The notes beneath the pieces are model-generated. The model was not told the DNA's origin and did not search any database. It saw nothing but the letters and a program-made list of their open reading frames with translations. DNA of 64,000 nucleotides, from NCBI RefSeq assembly GCF_001942255.1, contig NZ_MKKC01000153.1, positions 62,001-126,000 of the forward strand, written 5' to 3'. The position numbers were made by a program, and so were the translations under genes. This stretch comes from Nocardiopsis sp. CNR-923 (lineage in GTDB: Bacteria > Actinomycetota > Actinomycetes > Streptosporangiales > Streptosporangiaceae). Shown piece after piece: positions 26,543 through 36,573 of the stretch (within the stretch, counting starts at the first letter, position 1; each line of letters opens with the position of its first letter).

Positions 26543-26570
26543 ACTTTAGCAAAACGCAGTCGAATAGCAA
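26543..26570 (-). promoter_or_regulatory. Predicted promoter for the riboswitch transcript
   Basis: TTGCTA (plus 26565-26570) and TAAAGT (plus 26543-26548) are separated by 16 nt in an unusually AT-rich patch and lie just upstream of the riboswitch. Confidence 0.5.
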
Positions 26571-26664
26571 TTCATCTGTTGGACGAATTCAATTCTCAGG
26601 GAATCCTGAAAAACATGTTGGCCGCGCCCAACTCGGCGCAGCCACGGTCGATTCGGGGACAGCC

Positions 26665-27747
26665 CTACAAGGACACGCCGATCATCACGGGCTCGTTCAC
26701 CAGGCGGACGCCGAACGCCTCCTCGACCCCCGCCCGGACCTCGCGCGCCAGGTCGAGCAGGTCGCGCGTGGTCGCGCCGCCCGGGTTGGTCAACGCCAAC
26801 GTGTGCTTGCCGGAGATCCGCGCCGGGCCGGTCCCGTAGCCCTTGGTGAACCCCGCCCGGTCGATGAGCCAGGCCGCCGAGAGCTTGACGTTGCCCTCCC
26901 CGTCCGGGTGCCCGGGGACCTCGACGTCCGCCCCGAGCCGCGCGGCGACCCGGGCGCGGACGGCCGCGAACTCCTCGGCCGACACCACGGGGTTGGTGAA
27001 GAACGACCCGGCGCTGCGCGTGTCGGGGTCGTCGGGGTCCAGGACCATGCCCTTGCCCGCGCGCAGGGCCAGGACGGTCTCCCGGGCCTCGTCCAGCGGC
27101 ACCCGCACGCCCGCCTCGACCCCCAGGGCCCGGGCCACCTCGGCGTAGCGGATCGGCCGGCTCAGCTCGGAGCGGCGCAGTTCGAAGACGACCTCGCACA
27201 CCACGTACCGGTCCCCGCCCTTGAAGACGCTGTCACGGTAGGTGAACCCGCACTCGGCGTTGGTCATGGTCCGGCGCTCGCCGGTGTGCCGGTCGTGCAC
27301 GCCGACCTCGACGACGGTCTGGCTGACGTCCTGCCCGTAGGCGCCCACGTTCTGGATGGGGGTGGAGCCGACCCGCCCGGGAATGCCGGAGAGGAACTCG
27401 ACACCGCTGAGGCCCTCCTCGACCGTGCGTCTCACCAGCGAGTCCCACTCGACTCCGGCCTCAGCGCGCACCAGGACCAGGGTCTCCCCGGTATCGGGGT
27501 CCTGTCCGGCCTCGACGAGGGAGACGGTGCGGGTGTCGACCCGCACCACGGTCCCCGCGAAGCCGTCGTCGGCGACGACCAGGTTGCTCCCGCCGCCCAG
27601 GATCAGGAGCGGTTCGCCGTCCCGGTCGGCCGTGGTGACCGCGTCCACCAGCGCGGCGGTGGTGCGGGCGGCGACGAACTCCTTGGCCGGGCCGCCCAGC
27701 CCGAGCGTGGTGTGGTCGCAGAGCTGGGCTCCGGAGAGTGTGGACAC
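26665..27747 (-). CDS. murB: UDP-N-acetylenolpyruvoylglucosamine reductase
   Basis: 360-residue intact frame, GTG start at 27745-27747 with GGGAG upstream. FAD-binding domain motifs LGGGSNLVVADDGF and IPGRVGSTPIQNVGAYGQ, the serine of AGSFFTNPVV that donates a proton, and the C-terminal GVRLVNEPVMIG are all present. It reduces UDP-GlcNAc-enolpyruvate to UDP-MurNAc in the cytosol, the second committed step of peptidoglycan synthesis. It lies downstream of the two dehydratase genes, an arrangement common in actinomycetes. Confidence 0.96.
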   Translation of the reverse strand: MSTLSGAQLCDHTTLGLGGPAKEFVAARTTAALVDAVTTADRDGEPLLILGGGSNLVVADDGFAGTVVRVDTRTVSLVEAGQDPDTGETLVLVRAEAGVEWDSLVRRTVEEGLSGVEFLSGIPGRVGSTPIQNVGAYGQDVSQTVVEVGVHDRHTGERRTMTNAECGFTYRDSVFKGGDRYVVCEVVFELRRSELSRPIRYAEVARALGVEAGVRVPLDEARETVLALRAGKGMVLDPDDPDTRSAGSFFTNPVVSAEEFAAVRARVAARLGADVEVPGHPDGEGNVKLSAAWLIDRAGFTKGYGTGPARISGKHTLALTNPGGATTRDLLDLAREVRAGVEEAFGVRLVNEPVMIGVSL

Positions 27748-27811
27748 GGGTTCTCCCTCACTGGGTACTGCTGCCGCGCCGCGGTCGTCGGGACCGGCGC
27801 GGGCCCGGCCG

Positions 27812-28248
27812 TCAGGCCAGCCGTACGACGGCGGTGGACTTGGCCAGGACCTTGGCTCCGCCGGAACGCGCGGTCAGGAGCACGCTGACGGTTCCGTCGT
27901 CGTTCTTGGTCCTGACCTTCCCGCCGACGGTGATCTCGGCGCCTCATCGTCGTCGGGGACCACCACGGGCGCGGAGAAGCGCACCGAGTAGTCGACGACA
28001 CAGCCGGCATCCCCCGTCCAGTCGGTGAGCACGCGGCCTGCCTCGGCCATGGTGAACATGCCGTGCGCGATCACGTCGGGCAGGCCGACGGACTTGGCGA
28101 AGCGCTCGTTCCAGTGGATGGGGTTGAAGTCCCCCGAGGCGCCAGCGTAGCGGACCAGGTCCAGGCGGCGGACGCGGAAGGTCCGCTCGGGGAGTTCGGC
28201 GCCGACCTCGACGTCGGCGTGGCGCAGGGTCACGGTCGCGTTCCTCAC
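27812..28248 (-). CDS. MaoC-like (R)-hydratase/dehydratase, HadB-type, one-base deletion
   Basis: Hot-dog fold protein of about 145 residues after correction. The active-site segment DFNPIHWNERFAKSVGLP-DVIAHG (Asp and His of the hydratase 2 motif) is intact. Near 27943 a G is missing (GATGAGGCGCC where GAT-GAG-GGC-GCC is expected), after which the conserved tail GAEITVGGKVRTKN to STAVVRLA continues in another frame to the TGA at 27812-27814. Paired with the HadA-type gene 19 nt upstream, it resembles the mycobacterial HadAB heterodimer of fatty-acid elongation; outside mycolate makers the substrate is uncertain. Confidence 0.85.
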
Positions 28249-28267
28249 GTTCTGCTGGTCGGAAGGG

Positions 28268-28708
28268 TCACTCGCCGCGGACGACGAGCATCATGCCCGC
28301 CGTGACGACGTGCTCGCCGTCGGCCTCGGCCACGGTCTCCAGGGTCAGCATGCCGTTGCCGCCGAGGGTCTTGACGTCCGTGATCCGGGTGACGGCGGTC
28401 AGGACGTCGCCGGCGCGCAGGGGACGGCTGTAGTGGAAGCTCTGGTCGCCGTGCACGACGCGTGAGAAGTCCACCCCCAGGTCTGGATCGGCGACGGCGA
28501 TCGCGGACCCGGCCATGCCCAGGATGACGGGGAACGTGGGCGGCGCGATCACGTCGGGGTGCCCGGCGGCCTTGGCCGCCTCGGGGTCCACGTACACCGG
28601 GTTGTGGTCGTTGATCGCCTCGGCGAACTCGCGGATCTTGCCGCGGGTCACCTCGTAGGGTTCCGGAGCCGGGTACTCCCGGCCGACGTACTCGGCGTTG
28701 ATCGCCAC
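28268..28708 (-). CDS. FAS1-type dehydratase, HadA-type MaoC domain
   Basis: 146 residues from the GTG at 28706-28708 (AINAEYVGREYPAPEPYEV) with GGGAGACC directly upstream. It is a single hot-dog domain of the FAS1-like dehydratase family, with HPDVIAPPTFP and HGDQSFHYSRPLRAGD segments. HadA-type partners usually lack the catalytic dyad and pair with the HadB-type subunit encoded next. Likely role: dehydration of (R)-3-hydroxyacyl thioesters. It lies between rpmG and the HadB-type gene in the order rpmG-hadA-hadB-murB familiar from actinomycetes. Confidence 0.87.
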   Translation of the reverse strand: MAINAEYVGREYPAPEPYEVTRGKIREFAEAINDHNPVYVDPEAAKAAGHPDVIAPPTFPVILGMAGSAIAVADPDLGVDFSRVVHGDQSFHYSRPLRAGDVLTAVTRITDVKTLGGNGMLTLETVAEADGEHVVTAGMMLVVRGE

Positions 28709-28856
28709 GGTCTCCCTCTCCTGGTCCTCCGGCCCCGGGCCGGTCCCGGACACGCGAACAGCCCGGCGAGCGGTTCGCTCGCCGGGCTGGAAGTCTAAGT
28801 CGAACGGAGCCACCGCTCACACACCCCTTCGGGCGGGCGACGGCACTCGGCGGGAC

Positions 28857-29021
28857 TCAGCGGGTCTCGCGGTGCTCGTTGTGCTTGCGGCAGTTCGGGC
28901 AGAACTTCTTGATCGCGAGACGGTCGGGGGTGTTCCGACGGTTCTTTCGCGTGATGTAGTTCCGGTGATTGCACTCCTGGCAGGCCAGGGTGATCTTCGG
29001 CCTCACGTCTGTGGCAGCCAC
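28857..29021 (-). CDS. rpmG: 50S ribosomal protein L33, zinc-binding form
   Basis: 54 residues from the GTG at 29019-29021 (AATDVRPKITLACQECNHRN). Two CxxC pairs (CQEC and CPNC) mark the zinc-containing C+ type, which is replaced by a cysteine-free copy during zinc starvation in actinomycetes. Located just downstream of tRNA-Met, as in other members of the phylum. Confidence 0.96.
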   Translation of the reverse strand: MAATDVRPKITLACQECNHRNYITRKNRRNTPDRLAIKKFCPNCRKHNEHRETR

Positions 29022-29121
29022 TTCGGAGTGCCTTTCTCGCTGGAGACGGTACTGGCATGCAGTGAACACTGCAAAGGGCCCGCGACGACCCCTGAGAGGG
29101 CCTCAGGGGTCAGCGGGTTGG

Positions 29122-29194
29122 TAGCGGAGGCCGGACTTGAACCGACGACACAGCGATTATGAGCCGCTTGCTCTACCGACTGAGCTACTCCGCC
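29122..29194 (-). tRNA. tRNA-Met (CAT anticodon), elongator type
   Basis: GGCGGAG acceptor, AGCTCAGTCGGTAGAGC D-arm, anticodon loop CTCATAA, TpsiC GGTTCAAGTCC. The CCA end is encoded at 29119-29121. The perfectly paired first base and GTAGCTCAG start favour elongator over initiator tRNA. Confidence 0.94.
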
Positions 29195-29295
29195 CCGATC
29201 GGCGGGGACGGCCACCAGTGGCCGTTCCCGGTTACAGGCCGGCGATCGCTCCACCGGCCACCCACCTGAGTGGACCGGACCGCTTCAAGTGGTGG

Positions 29296-29368
29296 AGCCC
29301 CTTTACGGAATCGAACCGTAGACCTTCTCCTTACCATGGAGACGCTCTGCCGACTGAGCTAAAGGGGC
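29296..29368 (-). tRNA. tRNA-Thr (GGT anticodon)
   Basis: GCCCCTT/AAGGGGC acceptor, anticodon stem TCTCC/GGAGA enclosing ATGGTAA, TpsiC GGTTCGATTCC, encoded CCA at 29293-29295. It marks the border between housekeeping genes and the SMC island. The 261 bp from here to 29629 contain no gene that I can see. Confidence 0.94.
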
Positions 29369-29629
29369 GCGCTGCGAGGCTTTCTTCCGTCCGCCCCGGG
29401 GGCGTCGCCCCGTGCGCTGGTCATGACTATACAGGTCTTCGGGGGTGGTCTGCCAAATCGAATACCGCCCGGCCCCGGAGCACTCCCGGACGGAAACCCG
29501 CGCCGCACGCGGGCGGAGCGGGAAAGCCCAGGACAACGCGGTTTCCACGGACCGGGCGACGGCCGCGGACGGCCCCGGAGAACGTACACCCGTGATCCAC
29601 GCCGCCCGCCCCGGGAGTGCGGCCGGGAC

Positions 29630-31733
29630 TCATCCGTCCCCTTCGGTCACCCACACGTTGGACATGGCGTCGCGGTTGATCGTGCGGATGGCGGACGGCA
29701 GACCGAGCCTGCGCAGGGCGTCGGACAGGCGCGTGTCGTGCGTGAACACGATGAGCTGCCGGTGGCGGCCCACGTCCGACAGCACCGAGGCCAGGCCCTC
29801 GACGGTCTCGGTGTCCATCGCCTGGACCGGGTCGTCCAGCACGAGGAATCCGAACGGGTTGCCCTCCACCAGAGCGCGTGGCAGGCAGATGGACAGCGCC
29901 AACGCCTGGAACTCGCCCTGGCTGAGCAGACCGGGAGCGCTGGTCTGGTCCGCCACGCCGTCCACGGCCACGTCCACCTCGACCCGGCGCCGGGCGCCGC
30001 GACCGATCAGGCGCATGCCCTGGAGGTCGATGCGGCGCTCCTGCCGCAGCCGGAACCACACCTGCTCGGCCTGGCTCGCCACCGGCCCCAGCTGCTCAGA
30101 CCGCAGTTCCCGGGCCTGTTCGGCGAGCCAGTTCAACGCCGCCTCGGCGGGACCCAGGGTGTCCCGGGCCACGACCGCGTCCTGGGCGTCGTCCAGCCAG
30201 CCGGAGAGCTGTTCGGCCAGCGGCGCCCAGCCCCCCGTCGGGTCCTCCAGGCGTTCGGCGGCGGCGCGGCGGGCGCTGACGGCGGCGGCGCGGAGCTTGC
30301 GCCCGACCGTCTCGATGTGCTCGGCCAGCTCGCCGAGATCGGTGATGTCCGCGCCGGACTCCCACAGGGCCCACACCTGTCCCAGCTCACTCTCCGGCGG
30401 CAGCATGAGGGCGCCGGGGCGAGCAGGAAGCGCGCCTGGTCGCGGGCGGCGTTCGCGCGTTCGTAGGCGGCCGAGGCGCCCGCGGCCTGGGAGCGCAGCG
30501 TCCGGAGTTGGGCGTTGGCCCGGCGGACCCAGTCGGCGCCCAGGGCTCCCGTCGTGGAACAGGTGGGGCAGGTGGTGTCCGTGGGGTGGCGTTGGTGGTG
30601 TTCCAAGGCCTGTTCGAGGAGGCGGACGACGCCGTGGGCGTGGTCGCCCTTGGAACCCGCGGCCATGGCCAACTCCATGGCGGCGCCGCGCAGCTCGTTG
30701 ACGACGTCGCCGATGACGACGCGTTCGGGGACGGCGAGGCGGCGCAGACGGCGCAGAACCACGTGCAGGGCCGGGTCGCTGGGACCGTCGTCCGCGGCGA
30801 TCGCGCGCAGCGCCTCCGCATCGAGATGGGGCGCGGTCAGGAGCTGGTGCGCACGGGCGGCCCGGGGGTCGCTGGAGCTCTGGACGGCCTCCAGGAGGAA
30901 CCGGATCTCGCGCGAGGGGCGGTCGCGCCGCTTGACGAGGGCGTCGCACGTCCGGGCGAGCCGCCGTTCGGCCTCGGCGAGGCCGGTGAGTCCGAGCAGG
31001 GCGGTGAGGGTGTCGTAGAGCTCGGCGGCGCGACCGGTGACGGTGCGGCCGAGCTCGTCGTAGGACAGGAACGGCCGGTAGCGGACGAGGTGCTCGCCCC
31101 AGGCGAGAGTGCGCAGGGGGGAGGTCGTGCCGTCGGGGTGGACGACCTCGCCGCGCGCCGAACGCACGCTCTCACCCGTCCAGCGCCGGTTGACGCGGGT
31201 CGGGCTCGCGTCGCCCGCGATGTGCAGGTCGACGGTGGCTCGGTGCGTTCGTCGTGGTGGAGGTTGCGCCATCCGTCTCGCCACCCGGTCGGCATGGCGT
31301 CCCAGCGGGGATTGCGGCCGGTCAGGGCCGCCTCAGCGGCCTCGGCGAAGCTGGACTTGCCCGAGCCGTTGCGGCCCACGATGACCGTGAGGCCGGGGCC
31401 GGGCGGGAAGGTCAGCTCGGCGGGTCGGCCGATGCCGCGGAAGCCCTGGACGCGGATGCCGGTGAGGTAGGCGCGGCGGACCGGTCCCCCGGGGCGGTGG
31501 ACGAGGGGCGGGGCGCCCTGGGCGGCGTCGGGGATGCGCTCGCCGTTGAGCAGGGCCGTCAGGGCCTCGTCGCCCCAGAGCGCGGCGGTGACCCAGGCGC
31601 GGACACCGGCCGACAGCCCCGACCGGGCCAACTCGTCCAGGAGCCCCTCCGTGACGGGGTCCTCGGTGGGCGGTGGGGCGCCGTGCCGCCTTCCGTCGTC
31701 GAACGCCTCGGGTCCCCGAGTCACCTGCGCCAC
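29630..31733 (-). CDS. Rad50/SbcC-like ATPase with a CxxC zinc hook
   Basis: About 701 residues after correcting two missing bases (near 31237 and 30417). From a GTG at 31731-31733 with GGAG upstream: a short N-terminal region, then Walker A GRNGSGKSSFAEAAEAAL near residue 110, a helical region with a CPTC zinc-hook motif (TTCPTCSTTGALG) near the middle, and a C-terminal half with signature LSQGEFQALAL, Walker B FLVLDDPVQAMD and an H-loop VFTHD. This is the layout of Rad50/SbcC-type SMC-like ATPases, but with short arms and no SbcD nuclease next to it. It follows jetC by 192 nt on the same strand, where a Wadjet locus would encode the JetD nuclease. Confidence 0.7.
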
Positions 31734-31925
31734 CCCGCTCCGTCGTCGATCCTGCACCAGCAGACTAGGACAGAGGGGAAAGCGGGAGAACACCGCGCTG
31801 CGGGCGACCGCCCCTGCAGGCCCCGCGGCTGGAGGCGCCCGCCGAGACCGGGGACCGGGCGCAGGGCGGCGCGTGCCGTGGATGCCGCCCGTCGCGCGGC
31901 GGGGTATGCGTCCGCGGCACACGCC

Positions 31926-34900
31926 CTAGACCCCGACCAGCCTGCGCCTGCTCCCGTCCCAGGTGAAGTGCAGTGTGGCGATCCCCGGGACGTTGGGGTC
32001 GCGCAGGCACTCGTAGATGTTGAGGCTCGGCACGCTGGCGAAGCAGCCCCACACCCGTTCGGAGGTCAGCACGAAGTCGAGGTCGAGTTCGACGAGGAGG
32101 CCGAGCAGGCGCCCGTGGGTGGGTTCGTCGACCTTGGCGAAGGCGTCGTCGAGCAGGATGAGCCTGGGCGCCCAGGGGGCGTGCGCGGCGAGGGCGTCGA
32201 ACTGGGCGGCCGCGGCGGCGAACAGGACCAGGTAGGCCACGACCCGCTGCTCGCCCTGGCTGAGCGCCGTGCGGTGGCCGAGCCTGCGCTCGTGCCCGCT
32301 GCCGTCGGTGACGTAGACGGTGAAGGCGAACCAGGACCGGTAGTCGAGGGCGGCGCGCAACTGCGCGCCGCCGGTCGCGGTGGGGTCGAGACGACGGATC
32401 GCCTCGATGCAGCGGCGCAGGGCGTCGCGCAGCCGGGTGGTCTGGACCCGGGTGCGCCGCTCCGCGGGCGTGGCCAGGAGCGGGACGACGGCCTCGATGT
32501 CGGCTCCGGCATCGGGCGCCAGGTCCCAGTCGAGGCGGACACCGAGTCCGGCGGAGGTCGTCACGTCCTTGAGGACGCCGTTCATGGTCGCGATGAGGCC
32601 GCGCGCCTCGTCGATCTGGCGGGCCAGGTGGGCGGCGAGCTCGCCGAGCAGGTGGCGTTCGAAGGCCTCCTCCTCGGCGATGGCGACGGTCTCCTCGGCT
32701 CGGGAGGCGGCGGCCGTGACGCGCTCGGCGTAGGCGGTGACGTCGTGGACGCCGTCCTCGTCGTGGACGGTCAGGCGCTTGAGTCCGCGCGGTTCGCTGA
32801 GTTCGGTGCGGGTCTGGGACCAGCCGATCGAGGCGAGCAGGGAGCGCAGTTCCTCCCGGCTGCCGAGGATCGCGCTGTCGTCGACCTCGGGGACGCCGTC
32901 GTGCCCCGCCAGGCCCTCCTCCAGTTGGCCGACGAACGCCTCCAGCAGGACGAGGCGCGTGTCGGGGCCCGGCGGGGAGGTCGGGGCGGCCCGGTCCGCG
33001 CCGGGGGCCTGGCCGACGGCGCCCGGCGTGCTCGCCGCGAGGTACCGGGCCAGCGGCGCGTCGGCGGCGGCGCAGGCGTCGAGGCCGGCGGCGGCGAGCA
33101 GGACCGCGTCCGGGGCGTCGGAGCCGGTGGTGACGGCGGAGACGAGGGCCGCGCCGGCGACGAGGGCCAGGCGGACCTGTTCGGCGCGTTCCCGGGTGGC
33201 GGCGGCGAGGCGGGCCTCGGCGCTGACGCGCTCGTCGCGGGCGCGCTGGGCGGCGCGTTCGAGCTCGGGGAGGCGTCGGGCGGCCTCCTGCGCACGGTCT
33301 CGGACCTGCTCGCGGGCCGCGTCGAGCTGCTCCTCGGACACGCCGCGGGCCCGGTCGCCCAGCTCGATCTGGCGGCGCACGGTGATCATGTCGTCGATGG
33401 CCGCGGCCCGCGCGTCCTCGGCCAGGATCCGGTCGGAGCGGGCACGGTTCCAGGCGTTCACGTGGCGCTCGTGGTCGGCCAGGTCCCAGGCGAGGACGTC
33501 GAGGTCGCGCAGGGCTGCGGCGACCAGGACACGCAGGTGGTCCAGCGCGCGCAGGGCGCTGTCGAGTTCGGCGCGGACGGTCGGCAGGGGGTACCGCGCC
33601 GAGGGCGTGGGCCGGGGGAGGTACAGGGCGGCGGGAGGGCGGCCCGCACCCGTGCGAAGCGGTTCACGGGCGGTGGAGGCGGACGGGTGGGCGAAGGCGG
33701 CGGCCTCACCCAGGCGCGCCCGGATGTCGAGGAGTTCCGCCCGCGCCTGCTCGGCGGCCGTCTGGGCTACGTCGTGCGCGCGGCGGGCGGTGGCCGCGTC
33801 GGCGCGTGCGACGTCCAGGGTGGCCCAGGCGCGCACGAGCGGCGCGGGGTCGGGGAGCGCTCGGGAGACCTCCAGGAGTTCCGCGTAGGAGTTCTCGACC
33901 GCCCACCGGCGCTCCCCGGCCTCGGAGAGGAGGGCCTCGGCAATGGCCCTGCGCCGGTCGGTGTTGGCCAGTAGGCGGTCGCGGGCGCGCTTGCGCGCCG
34001 CCTCGCCGATGAACTCGGGTTCGCCCTTGCGGTGGCGTCCGGACACGACGCCGAGCCGCCAGCCGCCGTCGAGGGACACCGAGCTGACGTCGCGACCGCG
34101 GTGTCGCGGCGGTGCTTGGGTTCGGAGTCCTCGGCGAGGCCCCGGCCCACGCGGTGCAGCGCGATGGAGGAGAGCAGGACGCGCACGGCGTCGTGGCTGA
34201 CACCGGTGTCGGGGGAGGCGACCGGCACGAGCACGTCCAGCAGGGTGCGGCCCTTGGCGGGGCGCGCGGGGCTGAGCGCGAGGTCGCGTGTGGCGGGGTC
34301 GTGGAGGGTGCCGTCCGCGCGGATCCACCCGGCGAGCAGGCCGCTCGCCTCCAGGGCGGCCTCCAGCCCGGCGCGTTCGTCATGGGTGAGCGCCTCGGCG
34401 AAGTCGACGGCGAGGTGGAGGGGGACTCCCTCCCCGTCTGGGCGCGGGTGGGTGGCCCAGGCCGGGCGTCGGGGGCGTGGTCGGCGCCCCGGGTCCGCCG
34501 GTCGGCGAGTTCGTGGAGCTCGTCGGAGAGCTGGCCCTCCTCGCCGACGGCCACGTCGCGGCGGGCCCGCAGTTCCTCCAGCAGGGGGTCCACGGCGGCG
34601 TGGGCCAGACGGCCGACCGTGGCGGGCACGTCGGGGGGCAGGACGCGCAGGTCCTCGCTGATCGGCAGTTCGACGCTGCCCTCCAGCTCGTGGATGGCGT
34701 CGCCCAGGGCGTGGGCGTGGCTGGACTCGCGCAGGCGGGCGGTCCAGGCCCGGACGCGTCGGCGTAGGCCGCGCTCTCCTCGCGCAGGCCCTCGATGGCG
34801 GCGCGCTCCCGGTCGTGGGCGCGTTCGAGGTGGGCCTCTGCGCTCTCGGCCTCACTGGTGAGGGCGACCAGGCGGCGGTCGGTGGCGGCCTCGTCGGTGG

Positions 34901-36573
34901 TGAACCCGGTGAGGAGGGCGGCGGCCTCGGAGCGGAGGTCGGCGAGGTCGGCGGCGGAGGTGAGCCGGTCGTGGAGGCGGCCGAGGCGCTCGCGCAGGGC
35001 GTCGAGGTCGATCCCCTCGACGGGAGGTCGTTCGACGGCCTGTTCGAGGCCCTGGAGGTCGACGCGGGTGGCGCTCTCGCGGGGTGCGTGGACGCGGGGT
35101 GAGGTGTCGGGGACGGCGCCGAGGACGGCGGGGTCGATCCCGGCGGCGACGGCGGCGCGGGTGCCTCGGCGTGGGTCTGGCGCAGCACGTCGAGGGCGCG
35201 TTCGATGGCGCCGGTGTCCTCGGCGAGGCGTTCGACGGCGTGGTTCTCGGTGCGTTCGGCGTGTTCGGCGGCGACCCAGGCGCCTCGGCGGCCCGGATAT
35301 AGGCGCCGACGGCGGCGTCGTAGGCGCGGCGTTCGTTCTCGGTGGCGGTCGCGGCGCCGTTCTGGGCGGAGGCGAGGGTGCCTTCGTCGGCCTCGGCCGT
35401 GTCGCGCGTTCGGCGGGCCTGGTCGCGTTCTTCGGACACCCGGCCCTCGGCGGTGACCAGCTCGTCGAGTTCGGCGCGGAGGCGGTCGGCCTCGGCGGTG
35501 CGGGACGCGCAGGCGTCGAGCTGCTCGCGGACGGCGGCGGCGCGGGCGCGCAGGGCGTGCACGAGGTAGCCGCGGTAGTCGGCGAGGAAGTCGGCGACCC
35601 CCGCGCCCGCCCGGCTCAGGGCGTCCTTCTCCACGCGGGCCTGTTCGAGGTCGGCGATGTTGCGGGCGACCTCGTCGAGGACGGAGTCGTCCATGGGGGG
35701 GAGGGCCTCGGACAGGACGCTGACGAGTTCCCCGGCTTCGAGGCGGTCGCCGATGGTCGGCCTGCGCAACCGGTAGAGCAGGTGGACGAGGTTGCGGTAG
35801 CGGACCGAGTCGTCGATGCCGAAGAGGGCGTTCATGACACGGGCGCGGTAGGCGACCGGGCTGGTGAAGCAGTTGTCCGCGCCGAGTTCGGAGCGCAGGC
35901 GGTCGACGGGCTTGGGGCGGTCGTCGGTGACCAGCTCCAGGTCGTGGCCGACGCGGCGGTCGGTGACGAAGAACACGCAGCGCGGGTCGACGTCGCCGGC
36001 GGCCAGGACGGCCGCCCCGAGCGTGAGGTGGCGGGGCGGGCCGTCCGGGTCGGGGGCCGCGTCGGTCCGCTCGGCGGGAAGTGCGGCGGCGAGCAAGGAG
36101 GAGGCGGTACCGCCTCGGGCCGCGGCGTCCAGGCCGCGGTCGCCGCGGTCGGTGGTGAACTCGACCCACAGGTAGCCCAGGCGGGTGGAGGGACCGCCGT
36201 CCTCGGCTGGCTCGGACTCGTCTGCCAGGTCCGCGCCGCCCAGCAGGTCGGGGCCGGTCTCCTCGGGGTCGGGGGTCCGGGCCGGTCGGGAACCCTCGGA
36301 CATCAGCCAGCGCAGGCTGGTGCGGTTGGTGCCGGTGGTGTCCAAGCGGCGGACGTCGCCGTCCAGGAGGAAGGGCAGCAGCATCTCCAGGGCCTTGGAC
36401 TTGCCCGCGCCGTTGCGGCCGCGCAGCAGGAGGCGTCCCTCGGCGAAGTCGAGGACCTGGTCGTCGTACTGCCAGACGTTGCGGATGCCCGCCCGTTCGA
36501 GACGGTAGCGGGGGGCGTCGGCCGGGTCAGTCGGACCCGTCGCGGGGGTCGGGCTCGTCTCCTGGGTCACCAC
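31926..36573 (-). CDS. jetC: JetC-like SMC ATPase of a Wadjet type II-like system (TIGR02680 family), five one-base deletions
   Basis: About 1550 residues once five single-base deletions (near 35281, 35165, 34750, 34463, 34100) are corrected; all shift the frame the same way. N terminus: RNVWQYDDQVLDFAEGRLLL then Walker A RGRNGAGKSKALEMLLPFLL (about residues 51-66), GYLWVEF and VRYRNLVHLLYRLRRPTIGD, the head of the TIGR02680/MukB-like family. The middle is long and Ala/Glu/Arg-rich, consistent with coiled coil. C terminus: signature ALSQGEQRVVAYLVLF and Walker B PRLILLDDAFAKVDEPTHG. In Wadjet, JetC is the DNA-extruding motor acting against plasmids. Its start overlaps the end of jetB by 47 nt. 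Confidence 0.8.

Noticed and set aside
31926..36573. jetC as a pseudogene because of five frameshifts
   Set aside because: The shifts are all single-base deletions of the same kind as in rpoB, rpoC and fusA, and the corrected protein keeps all ATPase motifs.
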